From Aquificaceae bacterium (lineage in GTDB: Bacteria; Aquificota; Aquificia; Aquificales; Aquificaceae): a stretch of 54,476 nt of DNA. The first letter of the stretch is position 1. Each line of letters opens with the position of its first letter. The stretch is taken from contig JALWEG010000003.1 of assembly GCA_027014155.1 (NCBI GenBank), positions 2,479-56,954 on the forward strand, in the 5' to 3' direction. The notes below the pieces were generated by a model. The model ran no database searches. It was not told the origin of the DNA and saw only the letters and a list, made by a program, of their open reading frames with translations. Shown here piece after piece: positions 18,949-30,060 of this stretch. The translations under genes were made by a program, and so were the position numbers.

Positions 18949-19021
18949 GGGGATGTAGCTCAGCTGGGAGAGCGCCTGCTTTGCAAGCAGGAGGTCGCGG
19001 GTTCAAGTCCCGCCATCTCCA
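18949..19021 (+). tRNA. tRNA-Ala (anticodon TGC)
   Basis: 73 nt, CCA not encoded. The acceptor stem GGGGATG/CATCTCC contains the G3:U70 wobble that identifies tRNA-Ala. The anticodon loop reads TTTGCAA between CCTGC and GCAGG, and the T arm is GCGGG-TTCAAGT-CCCGC. It follows tRNA-Ile by 20 nt. Confidence 0.98.
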
Positions 19022-19040
19022 AATCCTTGGCAACTGAATA

Positions 19041-19063
19041 GGTAGGAACTCCCTACGGGTAGG

Positions 19064-19071
<8 letters not shown>
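19041..19071 (+). other. 23S rRNA processing stem, 5' arm
   Basis: GTAGGTATGCAAG (19059-19071) pairs over 13 bp with 22007-22019. An outer block, GGTAGGAACTCCCT (19041-19054), pairs with 22026-22040. The long stem brackets 23S rRNA. Confidence 0.75.
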
Positions 19072-22006
<2,935 letters not shown>

Positions 22007-22014
<8 letters not shown>

Positions 22015-22040
22015 CCTACTCCAAAAGGGAGCTTCCTACC
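22007..22040 (+). other. 23S rRNA processing stem, 3' arm
   Basis: The two blocks CTTGCATACCTAC (22007-22019) and AGGGAGCTTCCTACC (22026-22040) are complementary to the 5' arm at 19041-19071. The region between the stem and 5S is only about 13 nt. Confidence 0.75.
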
Positions 22041-22053
22041 TATCCAGTTGTTT

Positions 22054-22176
22054 CCCCTGGTGGCCATAGCGGAGGGGCTACACCCGGTCTTCCCATTCCG
22101 AACCCGGCAGTTAAGCCCTCCTGCGCCGATGATACTGTGCCGGCTGCGGCACGGAAACCTAGGTCGCCGCCAGGGG
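22054..22176 (+). rRNA. rrf: 5S ribosomal RNA
   Basis: The terminal helix pairs CCCCTGG (22054-22060) with CCAGGGG (22170-22176). Inside are the typical CGAACCCGGCAGTTAAGC and GCCGATGATACTG stretches of loops B and E. It ends 3 nt before the convergent CLC gene, so transcription must stop within or beyond that gene. Confidence 0.95.
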
Positions 22177-22179
22177 GTT

Positions 22180-23877
22180 TTAACCAACTCTTCTGATAAT
22201 CCTCCCTATATCCGCTCTTGCTACTATGCCTACGAGCTTGTTTTCCTCTACAACGGGAAGCCTACCGATACCTCTGCTAAGCATAACCTCAAAAGCTTGA
22301 GCTAAGGTGGAATCCGGGTTTACGGTCAACACCCTTTCGCTCATGATGTCTTCCACCTTAAGGGTTTGTCTCTCAGGAGGAGAAACTGACATTATGTCGC
22401 TCTTGGTTATGATGCCCACCAGCCTTCCTTCCTTGACCACTGGAAGCCCACCGATAAGCCTTGATTTAATTATCTCGTAAGCTCTTTGAACGCTGTCCGA
22501 CGGAGCTACGGTAATAGGTGTTTTCATTACCTCCCTTACCTTTATCCTCTCTAAGGCCAGTATTCCCCAATCTTCCCTGTGCGCGGGAGAGTCAAGCCTC
22601 GTGTCCACCTGGCTGGGAAAGATGCTCCTCTTACCGCTGAGGAAATAGGCAGTGAATACCGAAATCATAGCGGGAACCAGTAGCTCGTAGCCTTTTGTCA
22701 TCTCCGCTATGAGTATTAAGGTTGATAAAGGTGCCTTAGCGGCACCTGCAAAGAGGGATACCATTCCCACTATCATGAAAGAAGGAACGTGGAACTTGAA
22801 AGAATAAAACTCACTCAAGCTCATGCTGTAAGCAGCACCAACGAGTCCACCTATTATGACCGAAGGTCCAAAAACTCCCCCAGAGCCACCTGAGCCTATG
22901 GTGAAGGACATACCCAGTATGACTCCGAATATACCCAAGATAACGAAGGCCAAGCTTGACTCCTTTCCATCCATAATCAGCTGGAGCCAGCCGTAGCCGT
23001 TGCCTATCGCTACAGGCGTTGCCATGCCCACGAGTCCCGCAAAGAATCCGCCTAAAGCCGGTTTTATGTAAGTCGGAAACCTTAGGTTATCAAAGCTTTC
23101 CTTGATTCTGAAAAACAGCCACACGTAGAACCTAACTACGAGAGCGCATACTACACCGAGGCCTACATAAGCCACGAGGTTGGGAATCTGAACGTTAAGC
23201 ATAGGGGGGATTTCAGTCTCAAAAATAGGTTGAAAGCCGAATACGAGACCAAAGACGCTGTAAGAGACCACCGAAGCTATAAAGCTCGGTATCATAGCCT
23301 CTATCTCAAAGTCCTTTTTGAAGAAGACCTCGGCGCTGATTATGGCTCCCGCCAACGGAGCCTTAAATATGGCCGCTATCCCCGCACCGAGTCCGACGGC
23401 AATCGCAATTCTTCTGTCCTTCGGACTTAGCCTAAACAGGCCGGCGACGCTTGAGCCTATACCTGCACCGATGAGTGCGATTGGACCCTCCCTACCAGAG
23501 GTTCCTCCCGTTCCTATGGTTATTGCTGAAGTTATGAGCTTTACAAGGGAAGACTTGAGAGACAACTTTTCGGAATTATGGTAAGCCTTTATGGCCGCAT
23601 CGGTTCCTACCCCTGCCGATTCAGGAGACAGGTAATATGTCAGTAAACCGGAGATTAAACCGCCTACGGCCACAACAAGCGGTAGCAGGAAAGCTCTCTC
23701 TGGATACTCGGTAAAATTCGGCCTTTTACCTTCACCGGCCGGAATAGGTTGGAAGTAGCCTACAATTTCCTCTAAAACGTGCTGAGTTATAAAATCTAAA
23801 GCGTAAACGAAAAGGACGGCAAAAAGTCCGGAGAGCAAACCTATAATAACAGGCAGGACTATATATCTGCGAAGCAC
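22180..23877 (-). CDS. CLC-family chloride channel/transporter with two C-terminal CBS domains
   Basis: 565 residues. The N-terminal ~440 residues are a CLC membrane domain. GREGP (128-132) carries the gating Glu (E130), and GSGGSGGVFGPS holds the GxFxP motif. The C-terminus has a CBS pair (from about residue 450: VREVMKTPITVAPSDS and VEDIMSERVLTVNPDS) that may bind nucleotides. At the position of the E. coli internal proton Glu (E203) my hand alignment gives Val (PLAGAIISAEVFF), which would favour passive anion flow over H+ exchange. It is tail-to-tail with the rRNA operon. Confidence 0.92.
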   Translation of the reverse strand: MLRRYIVLPVIIGLLSGLFAVLFVYALDFITQHVLEEIVGYFQPIPAGEGKRPNFTEYPERAFLLPLVVAVGGLISGLLTYYLSPESAGVGTDAAIKAYHNSEKLSLKSSLVKLITSAITIGTGGTSGREGPIALIGAGIGSSVAGLFRLSPKDRRIAIAVGLGAGIAAIFKAPLAGAIISAEVFFKKDFEIEAMIPSFIASVVSYSVFGLVFGFQPIFETEIPPMLNVQIPNLVAYVGLGVVCALVVRFYVWLFFRIKESFDNLRFPTYIKPALGGFFAGLVGMATPVAIGNGYGWLQLIMDGKESSLAFVILGIFGVILGMSFTIGSGGSGGVFGPSVIIGGLVGAAYSMSLSEFYSFKFHVPSFMIVGMVSLFAGAAKAPLSTLILIAEMTKGYELLVPAMISVFTAYFLSGKRSIFPSQVDTRLDSPAHREDWGILALERIKVREVMKTPITVAPSDSVQRAYEIIKSRLIGGLPVVKEGRLVGIITKSDIMSVSPPERQTLKVEDIMSERVLTVNPDSTLAQAFEVMLSRGIGRLPVVEENKLVGIVARADIGRIIRRVG

Positions 23878-23932
23878 GATTGTGTATTATTTTATCGCTG
23901 GTCTATGATGGAAGAGTGCCGAGACTTTATTC

Positions 23933-25432
23933 CTATTGCTTGAGAAAGTCGTTCAGTGTGCTTTCGGAAGAGTTTATCTCAATCCTATTTCTGCCGTTTC
24001 TCTTTGCCCGGTATAGAGCCACGTCTGCCCTGCGGAGTGTTTCACTTATACCCTCCTCCATCTTGTCGTAATCGGATACACCTATGCTGACGGTGAACCT
24101 GACTCCATTACCTACAATAGAGCCTTCTGCCTCCCGCTTTATTCTTGTAGCCACGTCAATGGCCGAGTGTATATTCGTTTCAGGAAGAACTACCGCGAAC
24201 TCCTCTCCTCCCAAACGAGCGGCTATGTCGCCTTTACGAACGCTGGAGCTAATTATGTCTGCGAGCCTCTTTATTACCAAATCACCTACATCGTGTCCGT
24301 ATGTGTCGTTTATGCTCTTAAACTTGTCTATGTCTATTATAAATGCACTAACCGGCTTACCTTCACGTATTGCACCGGGTATTACGTTGTTGTCCACGGC
24401 TTCAAAGAAAAACCTCCTGTTGTAAAGTCCCGTAAGGGAATCTCTGCTCGCAAGCTCTTGAAGCCTCTGATTGGCTCTTTCAAGTTCCTCCGTTCTTTCT
24501 CTAATCCTGTCCTCAAGTTCTTCGTTCATCTTCTTGATTTCTCTGTTTTTGTCCTTTAACTCCTCGTTGAGCTTACGGGTCTGCGCTTCCCTTTTCCTTA
24601 TATCGTCATGCAGCCGTGTGCTGACCTTAACGCTCTTATTTATTGAGCTTGCCATCTGTCCAAACTCATCTTTTGAGCTTATCAATATCTCGTTAACCTT
24701 GTCTTCGGGATTGGCAAGGTATCTAAAGAAAGAGTCAAGTCCCCTCTTTAGCTCCTGAAGTGGTTTGTGAACCAGCTTAAATATCAGGAACACGCTCAAG
24801 GCCGTTGTCAGCAAAACACCGAATAGAAGAATGCCGATGCCTACGAGCATTCCCCTATGTCTATCTTCCTCAAGTTTCAAAAGTCCCGCGGTAAGGTTAT
24901 TTATATCTTCCGTTTTCTTTTTTTCCAACCTCGCTACAACGCTTCCGATGTCGTAATAGACCTCCATGTATCCGAGAAGCTCACCGTTATAGGTCAGATT
25001 CCTTCTTGTAGACAGAAATCCCTTTGGAGAGTTTGGAACGGGAGAAAAGAGTATCCCTTTCCCATTCCTGAGTGCGGATATAAATAGTGTTCCGTCGGAG
25101 AGGTCGTATATGTTTATAGCCCTTATGTTTTCATTGACCTCCATGAACTTTTTAAGGGTCGCTACGGTTCCATCCTTGTCCAGAGCAAAGAGAGACTGAC
25201 TTAGAGAGCCTTCTATAGAGGTTATAAGTCTGTTTATGAATCTTTCTTCTTTCGCGAGATTGTAGTCCCTACTTTCTTTCGCTTCCCTCATAATATTCAT
25301 ACGCATATCTTGGCTAAATCTGTTCATTCCTTCCAGATAGTTCCTGTGGACGTAAATTATTGCGACTGAAAGTATCAGGAGTTGGACTATAGCCAGTGCA
25401 AGGGAAACTTTTAGGATTACGCTATTTTTCAA
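23933..25432 (-). CDS. Membrane-bound diguanylate cyclase (sensor-HAMP-coiled coil-GGDEF)
   Basis: 499 residues. TM1 is at about 8-28, a periplasmic sensor region at 30-190, TM2 at about 195-220, HAMP to about 275, a long coiled coil (280-325) and a GGDEF domain. The active site is GGEEF (408-412). An RxxD product-inhibition site (RKGD, 399-402) lies five residues upstream, so the enzyme should make c-di-GMP and be feedback-inhibited. It follows the solute-binding-protein gene by 34 nt in the same direction, so the binding protein probably feeds ligand information to its periplasmic domain. That link is inferred. Confidence 0.93.
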   Translation of the reverse strand: MKNSVILKVSLALAIVQLLILSVAIIYVHRNYLEGMNRFSQDMRMNIMREAKESRDYNLAKEERFINRLITSIEGSLSQSLFALDKDGTVATLKKFMEVNENIRAINIYDLSDGTLFISALRNGKGILFSPVPNSPKGFLSTRRNLTYNGELLGYMEVYYDIGSVVARLEKKKTEDINNLTAGLLKLEEDRHRGMLVGIGILLFGVLLTTALSVFLIFKLVHKPLQELKRGLDSFFRYLANPEDKVNEILISSKDEFGQMASSINKSVKVSTRLHDDIRKREAQTRKLNEELKDKNREIKKMNEELEDRIRERTEELERANQRLQELASRDSLTGLYNRRFFFEAVDNNVIPGAIREGKPVSAFIIDIDKFKSINDTYGHDVGDLVIKRLADIISSSVRKGDIAARLGGEEFAVVLPETNIHSAIDVATRIKREAEGSIVGNGVRFTVSIGVSDYDKMEEGISETLRRADVALYRAKRNGRNRIEINSSESTLNDFLKQ

Positions 25433-25466
25433 ACCTCTTCAGTCTCCTTACTCCTAATATAAACCT

Positions 25467-26312
25467 TTACTCAAGCTTGTGCCATCTATAAGCAGGCAGC
25501 TTCTTAACACGCTTGGACAGGAAAGGGTTATCTATGTATATAGTTCTTCTACCCTTTATAAGGCGCAAAGCACTCTTTATGTAAGGAATGGAATAGAACC
25601 ACCTTTTGAAACTTCCGTTCCTGTATGCGTTCTCAAAACCCCTGTTAAGTATCCGAGCCAGCTCTTTATTCTTAGGAGAGACAAAGAAGAACATTGCAAA
25701 GGGATAGACCAGAAGTATCCTCTTTTCGACGGTTATGTCTTTGCATTTATTCTTCCTCGCTAAGACCTCTCTCTGCGCCTCGGTTATCCCACGGGAGAAG
25801 TAATCTACCCTTCTCTTCTCGATTAAAAGAAATATATTCTCGTATTTGGCTTGTATCTGCTTGAGTCCCGCGTGTTCAAGTATCGCGTTGTCGCTCCAAC
25901 CTATGCCCTGCGCACCGATAAGTTTGCGCAAGTCCCTAAGGGTTTTTACCTCGTCAAACTTCTTTTGTGACTCCTTGTGAATTATAAACACCCTGTACCC
26001 AAGAAGCCCTCTGTATATGGGATAGTATATGGGAATTAACTCCCTCTCAAACCTCTCCGAGGTTCCCATCCAGTAAAGGTCTATCTTCCCGCTCTTTAGC
26101 TCTTTTTCTATCCTCGCCTGGGTGTACAGCTGTTTTGTTTCCTCTATAATGTAGTCTTTAACACCTGCCTTTTTGAGTATAAAGTTCAGGAGTTGCAATT
26201 GATACATGTTCCTGTCCGGTTCCTCTGAAGTCCTCGGGACTACTATTCTGAGGGTTTCTGATAATGCCGCAAGGCTAAAGGCTAAAAAGGCTACTAAGCT
26301 GATTAAAATCAT
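25467..26312 (-). CDS. Periplasmic type-2 solute-binding protein (SBP_bac_3-like)
   Basis: 281 residues. A signal peptide occupies about residues 1-18 (ISLVAFLAFSLAALS). The rest (LRIVVPRTSEEPDRNMYQLQ, KSGKIDLYWMGTSERFE, and a YPFAMFFFVSPKN segment) has the layout of a family 3 extracellular binding protein. No ABC permease or ATPase genes are nearby. Its partner is the GGDEF protein downstream, so it looks like a sensor component and not a transporter part. The ATG at 26312 abuts an inverted repeat and has no Shine-Dalgarno site. Confidence 0.8.
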   Translation of the reverse strand: MILISLVAFLAFSLAALSETLRIVVPRTSEEPDRNMYQLQLLNFILKKAGVKDYIIEETKQLYTQARIEKELKSGKIDLYWMGTSERFERELIPIYYPIYRGLLGYRVFIIHKESQKKFDEVKTLRDLRKLIGAQGIGWSDNAILEHAGLKQIQAKYENIFLLIEKRRVDYFSRGITEAQREVLARKNKCKDITVEKRILLVYPFAMFFFVSPKNKELARILNRGFENAYRNGSFKRWFYSIPYIKSALRLIKGRRTIYIDNPFLSKRVKKLPAYRWHKLE

Positions 26313-26334
26313 ACTATACCATTACGGTATAGTA
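26312..26334 (-). promoter_or_regulatory. Inverted repeat over the start of the binding-protein gene
   Basis: TACTATACC-attac-GGTATAGTA is a perfect 9-bp dyad with a 5-base loop. It covers the start codon and part of the -10 element. It could be a repressor operator. As RNA, only part would be transcribed. Confidence 0.65.
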
Positions 26335-26359
26335 TAGTCGCGTACGTTTAAAATGTAAA
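26331..26359 (-). promoter_or_regulatory. Promoter of the binding protein-GGDEF operon
   Basis: On the minus strand, TTTACA (26354-26359) is 17 nt from TATACT (26331-26336). The start site would lie about 10-14 nt before the ATG, leaving almost no leader. A second dyad, AAATGTAA-ac-TTACATTT (26351-26368), overlaps the -35. Confidence 0.65.
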
Positions 26360-26378
26360 CTTACATTTATCTCAAAAA

Positions 26379-26689
26379 ACACTCCAAGACTCCTTCCGTA
26401 AGGGAGGAGATACGGAGTGTCGCCCGCAAGGGCGTTAAAATAGAAGTTGACCGGAAAACATTTGTGGAGTAAAGTAGTAAATAATTAAATACCCCACTGC
26501 TCCCGAGAGGGAGAACAAAAGCTCTAAGGTGGGGTAGAAGAAGAACGAAGAAACAGAAAGTAGCTCCACTACCTATCTTCGGGTAGGTAGGCAGGAGTAG
26601 AGGCGGAGTGAACCCGCCTGTTGTGGTAAGGGACACTACGAGTGTCCAAACCCACACGAAGCTCCGTCCGTGAGGGCGGAGAGGTTCAC
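26379..26689 (+). ncRNA. Candidate structured non-coding RNA ending in an IS200/IS605-type right end
   Basis: No gene lies in this stretch, yet hairpins follow one another. ACACTCC (26379) pairs with GGAGTGT (26414) around CTCCTTCC-GTAA-GGGAGGAG. Then come CGCCC-GCAA-GGGCG (26421), ACCCCAC/GTGGGGT (26491/26529) around CTCCC-GAGA-GGGAG, CTACCTATC-TTCG-GGTAGGTAG (26569), AGGCGG/CCGCCT (26601/26614), TGTGG/CCACA around GGACACT-ACG-AGTGTCC (26631), and CTCCGTCC-GTGA-GGGCGGAG (26662). Four GNRA loops and one UUCG loop exist only when read on plus, so the RNA is plus-sense. The 3' end AGCTCCG...CGGAGAGGTTCAC matches the right end at 53992-54023 (minus). It resembles an omega-RNA-like element without its protein gene. 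The function is not known. Confidence 0.6.
26658..26689 (+). mobile_element. IS200/IS605-type right-end hairpin (solo)
   Basis: GAAGCTCCG, an imperfect stem loop, then CGGAGAGGTTCAC. The 9 outer and 13 inner bases are identical to the right end of the tnpB element at 53992-54023 (minus strand). No transposase or tnpB frame is attached. Confidence 0.7.
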
Positions 26690-26729
26690 TTAGGAAATTT
26701 GGCAGACGTTCCTTACGGCAAGCTAAGGC

Positions 26730-26951
26730 CTACACGTAGATGGCTCCCGTTATCTCGGCTATACCTTGAGTCAGCCTATCGTATATGTGCTTTCCCCTAA
26801 CTGAGTTCAGGGGAATCTCCACCTTTTGGCCACTTTCCTTAACCAGGATTATTTTCTCGCCGTTCAGGTATGCGTCCTTTATAGGCTTCCCGGTGCTGCT
26901 GTCCAGAATGTACTTCTTCTGTATGTCATCGTATTTGACAATTGTTTCCAT
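26730..26951 (-). CDS. Small conserved-looking hypothetical protein
   Basis: 73 residues, not recognised. It is rich in short beta-prone segments (KYILDSSTGKPIKDAYLNGE, then KVEIPLNSVRGKHIYDRLTQ) and has no signal peptide or membrane segment. The ATG at 26951 has a strong ribosome site (AAGGAGG 10 nt upstream on minus), which supports translation. It is monocistronic, divergent from hisF, and converges on the structured RNA region. The reading MDxI-type start and the high expression signal suggest a real gene. Confidence 0.65.
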   Translation of the reverse strand: METIVKYDDIQKKYILDSSTGKPIKDAYLNGEKIILVKESGQKVEIPLNSVRGKHIYDRLTQGIAEITGAIYV

Positions 26952-27039
26952 CTTATAAAACCTCCTTATTAGTTTTACTTAAACTTTAATATAGGTTTTC
27001 TCCCGAAAGATATACTGAATGTTTGTCATAATTTTCTCC

Positions 27040-27792
27040 ATGCTTGCCAAGAGGATTATCCCCTGTTTGGACGTTGATAAAGGTAGAGTGGTTAAAGGGG
27101 TCAAGTTTAAGGACCTAATAGACGCCGGAGACCCCGTAGAGGTGGCAAAGCTTTATGAAGAGCAGGGAGCCGACGAGCTTGTATTCCTTGACATAACAGC
27201 CTCCGCGGAGGACAGGAACATAATGATAGAGGTGGTGAAGAGGGTAGCCGAAAGGGTCTTCATGCCCTTTACCGTAGGGGGCGGTATAAGAAGTACAGAG
27301 GACATGAGAAAACTTCTTGAGGCTGGAGCGGACAAGGTTTCTATTAACACCGCCGCCGTGAAGAATCCATCGCTCATAAGGGAGGGTGCCCTTAGGTTCG
27401 GTTCCCAGTGCATAGTTGTAGCCATAGACGCAAGAAGGTCAGGAGGCAGCTGGGAGGTTTACACCCACGGAGGAAGGAACCCAACCGGTAAAGATGTTGT
27501 CGCATGGGCAAAGGAAGCCGAGTCCTTGGGTGCGGGAGAGATACTGCTAACCTCCATGGATAGAGACGGAACTAAAACCGGATACGACCTTGAGCTGTGC
27601 GCAGCAGTTGTGGAGGCGGTCAACATTCCCGTCATAGCGTCGGGCGGAGCGGGAACCATGGAGCACTTTTACGAGGCCTTCAGCGTAGGGGTAGATGCCG
27701 CTTTGGCAGCCTCCCTATTTCACTTCAAGGAGGTATCTATACCTCAACTTAAGGAGTTTCTAAGAGCTAAGGGTGTCTTAGTAAGGATTTGA
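27040..27792 (+). CDS. hisF: Imidazole glycerol phosphate synthase cyclase subunit HisF
   Basis: 250 residues. HisF joins ammonia from HisH with PRFAR to form imidazole glycerol phosphate and AICAR in histidine synthesis. The (beta/alpha)8 barrel motifs are present: [18 protein letters not shown] with the catalytic Asp 11, GGGIRS, the second catalytic Asp in VVAIDARRS and VIASGGAG near the end. ATG 27040 matches the family start. The frame opens earlier at 27019 next to a TATACT (27011-27016). hisH is not adjacent. The last 15 nt overlap the convergent gene. Confidence 0.97.
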   Translation: MLAKRIIPCLDVDKGRVVKGVKFKDLIDAGDPVEVAKLYEEQGADELVFLDITASAEDRNIMIEVVKRVAERVFMPFTVGGGIRSTEDMRKLLEAGADKVSINTAAVKNPSLIREGALRFGSQCIVVAIDARRSGGSWEVYTHGGRNPTGKDVVAWAKEAESLGAGEILLTSMDRDGTKTGYDLELCAAVVEAVNIPVIASGGAGTMEHFYEAFSVGVDAALAASLFHFKEVSIPQLKEFLRAKGVLVRI

Positions 27793-28641
27793 GTTCTCTG
27801 CCAAGCCCTTGTTCATCAAGCAGGCCAAACCCTCACCGAACAGGCTTTTGGTTATGAAGTTAGCCCTGCTCCTCGCCACGCGGAGGTTGCTCTCCTCCGA
27901 CTTAGCCTTTCCGTCGGCTATGCCCACGACCTTGATAACGGGTTCGAACCCCATACCGTTCAGGTTTTTGAGAACCTCCTTTATGTTCTCTATGTTTATG
28001 TCCTTAGCCTTGGCCTTTCCGTATCCGAAAAATATGGAATACTTGCCAACTAAAACCAGCACACGTTTCTTCTTTTCACGGGTTATCTCCTTGGGAGAGG
28101 TCGTGTATATCTTTGGGAGCTTCGGCTCACCCACTACGTTGTAGCTTACCTTTATCTCCTCCCCCGGCTCCAGAGAGGGCAGGCCTATCATGACCCTTTC
28201 CGGAGTTATGTCCGTAGGGAATATACTTATGGACTCTGTTATGTAAGGTGCAACGGAACGAACCCTCGTAGCTCTGAGGCTGTTTTCTTCAAAGGAGGAC
28301 GTAGTTATATCCTGCTCAAGGACTATGTCCTTGACCGTATAAGGCGTCTTGTTCTTGACCTTTATAGAGAAGGAGTAGGTATCCTCACCCACGTACTTTA
28401 TGGACACCTTCTTGTCAAGTAGCGAGGACGCTTGCTTTGTAAGCAGCTTGTCTCCCACCTCTATGGGTATGTAAACGTAAACGTCGCTCCTCCTGTATTC
28501 CTGTCCCACGTCCTCTACAGATACCGCGTCCGTGCTGAGAGAAGCGTGGAAGGTGGTGGTGCATGCCTCTACCGAAGGGGAGACAGAAGCCAACCCCAAA
28601 AAAAGACCCAGCCCTATTATGGCATTACCTTTTCCCCCCAT
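27778..28641 (-). CDS. Exported protein with OmpA-like C-terminal domain
   Basis: 287 residues. A signal peptide (about 5-26, ending SVEAC) could be cleaved by signal peptidase I, or with poor fit as a lipoprotein. The middle is a beta-rich region ([20 protein letters not shown]) like surface-assembled repeat domains. The last ~90 residues ([20 protein letters not shown], then [25 protein letters not shown]-like text) follow the OmpA peptidoglycan-binding pattern with the terminal NxxLxxxRAxxI helix. ATG 28641 has an AGGGG site. An in-frame TTG lies at 28656. It overlaps the L,D-transpeptidase gene, so both likely serve the cell wall. Confidence 0.72.
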   Translation of the reverse strand: MGGKGNAIIGLGLFLGLASVSPSVEACTTTFHASLSTDAVSVEDVGQEYRRSDVYVYIPIEVGDKLLTKQASSLLDKKVSIKYVGEDTYSFSIKVKNKTPYTVKDIVLEQDITTSSFEENSLRATRVRSVAPYITESISIFPTDITPERVMIGLPSLEPGEEIKVSYNVVGEPKLPKIYTTSPKEITREKKKRVLVLVGKYSIFFGYGKAKAKDINIENIKEVLKNLNGMGFEPVIKVVGIADGKAKSEESNLRVARSRANFITKSLFGEGLACLMNKGLAENSNPY

Positions 28642-29839
28642 GGATAAACCCCTCAAAAACTATCTTGACATCTTTAATATTATCACCTTCCTTTAGTATA
28701 TACAACCTTTTTACCCCTTTATCCCGGTAGCTGTCCGATTCATACTCCTGCGTGAACTCTACTAGATAATAAAGAACTTTGCCCTCCTTAGCGAAGGCCA
28801 ACGCGGTTATGTCCTTTATGTTTACTTTTATATATTTCTTTCCTAATATTACCCTCCTCTTATATCTCTTCCATTCCTTAAAGCCACCGCCCTTCCACCT
28901 GAATTTGTCCGAGTAGAAGGATAGGAAACCTTCCAGGTCTTTGTTTTCCCAGCTTTCTTTCCACCTCTGTAGGAACTCTTTTATATCTTCCGTTTCCAAG
29001 TGGGCAGGCAGGGTTTTGTATATACCTATCAGAGTGTTGTTGAGCTTTATGAACTTAAGTATCCCTCTTAGAGATTCGTTGTCCGCAACTACGCATCCCC
29101 TCGTGCTGAAGGGTATCTTCTCCCTGTCGGTTTCGTTGCTGCCGTGCAGCCATATGCCGCTTCCGCCCTTACCCCAGAGTTTATCCACCGGATTTGGGTA
29201 GTTTAAGACCACCGCTATGCCGCCGTATATGGCAGGTAGCTGGCTGGGGGGTATAAACCTCGTGAAGTAGTACAGACCCTCCGGAGTCTTTTTATCTCCT
29301 TCAACCCACTTATCTCCCCAGTTCGCACCCGTGGTTATGGGATAGAGTCCTACCAGCTCTTTCCCTCTGTAAACCAGCAGGTATTGGGACATCTTCTCCA
29401 CCAAAAGGATGTACTTATCGGGTGGATTGTTTAGTATGACCGGGGGAGTGCTCTTAAAGCGTTTCTTGATTACCTCGGTAATCCTTTCCCGGTAAGAGGT
29501 AGGGTCGTCAACGCTCCTTATAAGCTCGTTAAAGCGGTAGTAGGCCGGGTTGTAGTCGGACTTTAGCTCTATGGACTTGAGGAAGTGCTCCAAAGCCTTT
29601 TCCTTGTTCCCCCTTAGCTCCTGAAGCAGTCCCTTAGTGTACTCCTTGATGTAAGGAGGAGCCTCCACCTCTATCTGTGAACCCAGCTCCTTTATGACCG
29701 CGGCCTCCTCGGGTGAGGCGGAGCCCTCTATGAACCTCTCAAAGACCCTGAGGATATCCCCCCTCTCCAAGTCCTTGTAGGCTAAACCTACCCCTGCCGA
29801 CAAAAACAGTCCCAAGGTAATGAAAAGAAGCCTCTTCAT
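28625..29839 (-). CDS. L,D-transpeptidase (YkuD) with C-terminal Cds6/NTF2-like domain
   Basis: 404 residues. A signal peptide spans residues 1-20. A helical TPR-like region precedes the YkuD domain (ILLVEKMSQYLLVYRGKELV onwards). The catalytic signature is IWLHGSNE...STRGCVV, with His and the nucleophile Cys. The C-terminal ~110 residues (RWKESWENKDLEGFLSFYSD) match the NTF2-like domain fused to many such enzymes. It cross-links peptidoglycan or attaches proteins to it. Its start overlaps the stop of the small membrane protein by 1 nt, and its 3' end overlaps the OmpA-like gene by 17 nt. Confidence 0.9.
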   Translation of the reverse strand: MKRLLFITLGLFLSAGVGLAYKDLERGDILRVFERFIEGSASPEEAAVIKELGSQIEVEAPPYIKEYTKGLLQELRGNKEKALEHFLKSIELKSDYNPAYYRFNELIRSVDDPTSYRERITEVIKKRFKSTPPVILNNPPDKYILLVEKMSQYLLVYRGKELVGLYPITTGANWGDKWVEGDKKTPEGLYYFTRFIPPSQLPAIYGGIAVVLNYPNPVDKLWGKGGSGIWLHGSNETDREKIPFSTRGCVVADNESLRGILKFIKLNNTLIGIYKTLPAHLETEDIKEFLQRWKESWENKDLEGFLSFYSDKFRWKGGGFKEWKRYKRRVILGKKYIKVNIKDITALAFAKEGKVLYYLVEFTQEYESDSYRDKGVKRLYILKEGDNIKDVKIVFEGFIHGGKR

Positions 29840-30003
29840 CAGGTAATCTCTTCGTCCCCAAACTCGGTGTCGGAGCCGTTATTTTTTAAGTTCTCCTCAC
29901 CCTCCGGAGGAGGGTTGTTCATTAACATAGTAAAACAGAAAACCGCCAACCCGTATATGATTCCCCAAGAAGCCAGCATAAACAGCAGAGCTTCTCCCTT
30001 CAT
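29839..30003 (-). CDS. Small single-span membrane protein
   Basis: 54 residues from ATG 30003. One hydrophobic segment (LLFMLASWGIIYGLAVFCFT, about 6-25) precedes an acidic tail (PPPEGEENLKNNGSDTEFGD). No function is recognised. ATG 30012 is in frame and possible, but the predicted start of transcription (TATAAT at 30013-30018 on plus read as minus -10) lies so close that ATG 30003 on a nearly leaderless message fits better. It is the first gene of the operon with the L,D-transpeptidase and the OmpA-like protein. Confidence 0.65.
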   Translation of the reverse strand: MKGEALLFMLASWGIIYGLAVFCFTMLMNNPPPEGEENLKNNGSDTEFGDEEIT

Positions 30004-30012
30004 CAGGTTCAT

Positions 30013-30042
30013 ATTATAGGTAAAAATGTAAAATAGAGCCAA
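30013..30042 (-). promoter_or_regulatory. Promoter of the small protein-L,D-transpeptidase operon
   Basis: On minus, TTGGCT (30037-30042) is 18 nt from a perfect TATAAT (30013-30018). It lies in the 57-nt gap shared with the divergent gene at 30061. Confidence 0.6.
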
Positions 30043-30060
30043 TACTCGGAGGGAGCTGCC

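Noticed and set aside
26379-26689. tmRNA, RNase P RNA or SRP RNA for the structured region
   Set aside because: The required conserved segments (tRNA-like ends and tag frame, P4 helix bases, Alu/4.5S loop) are not present.
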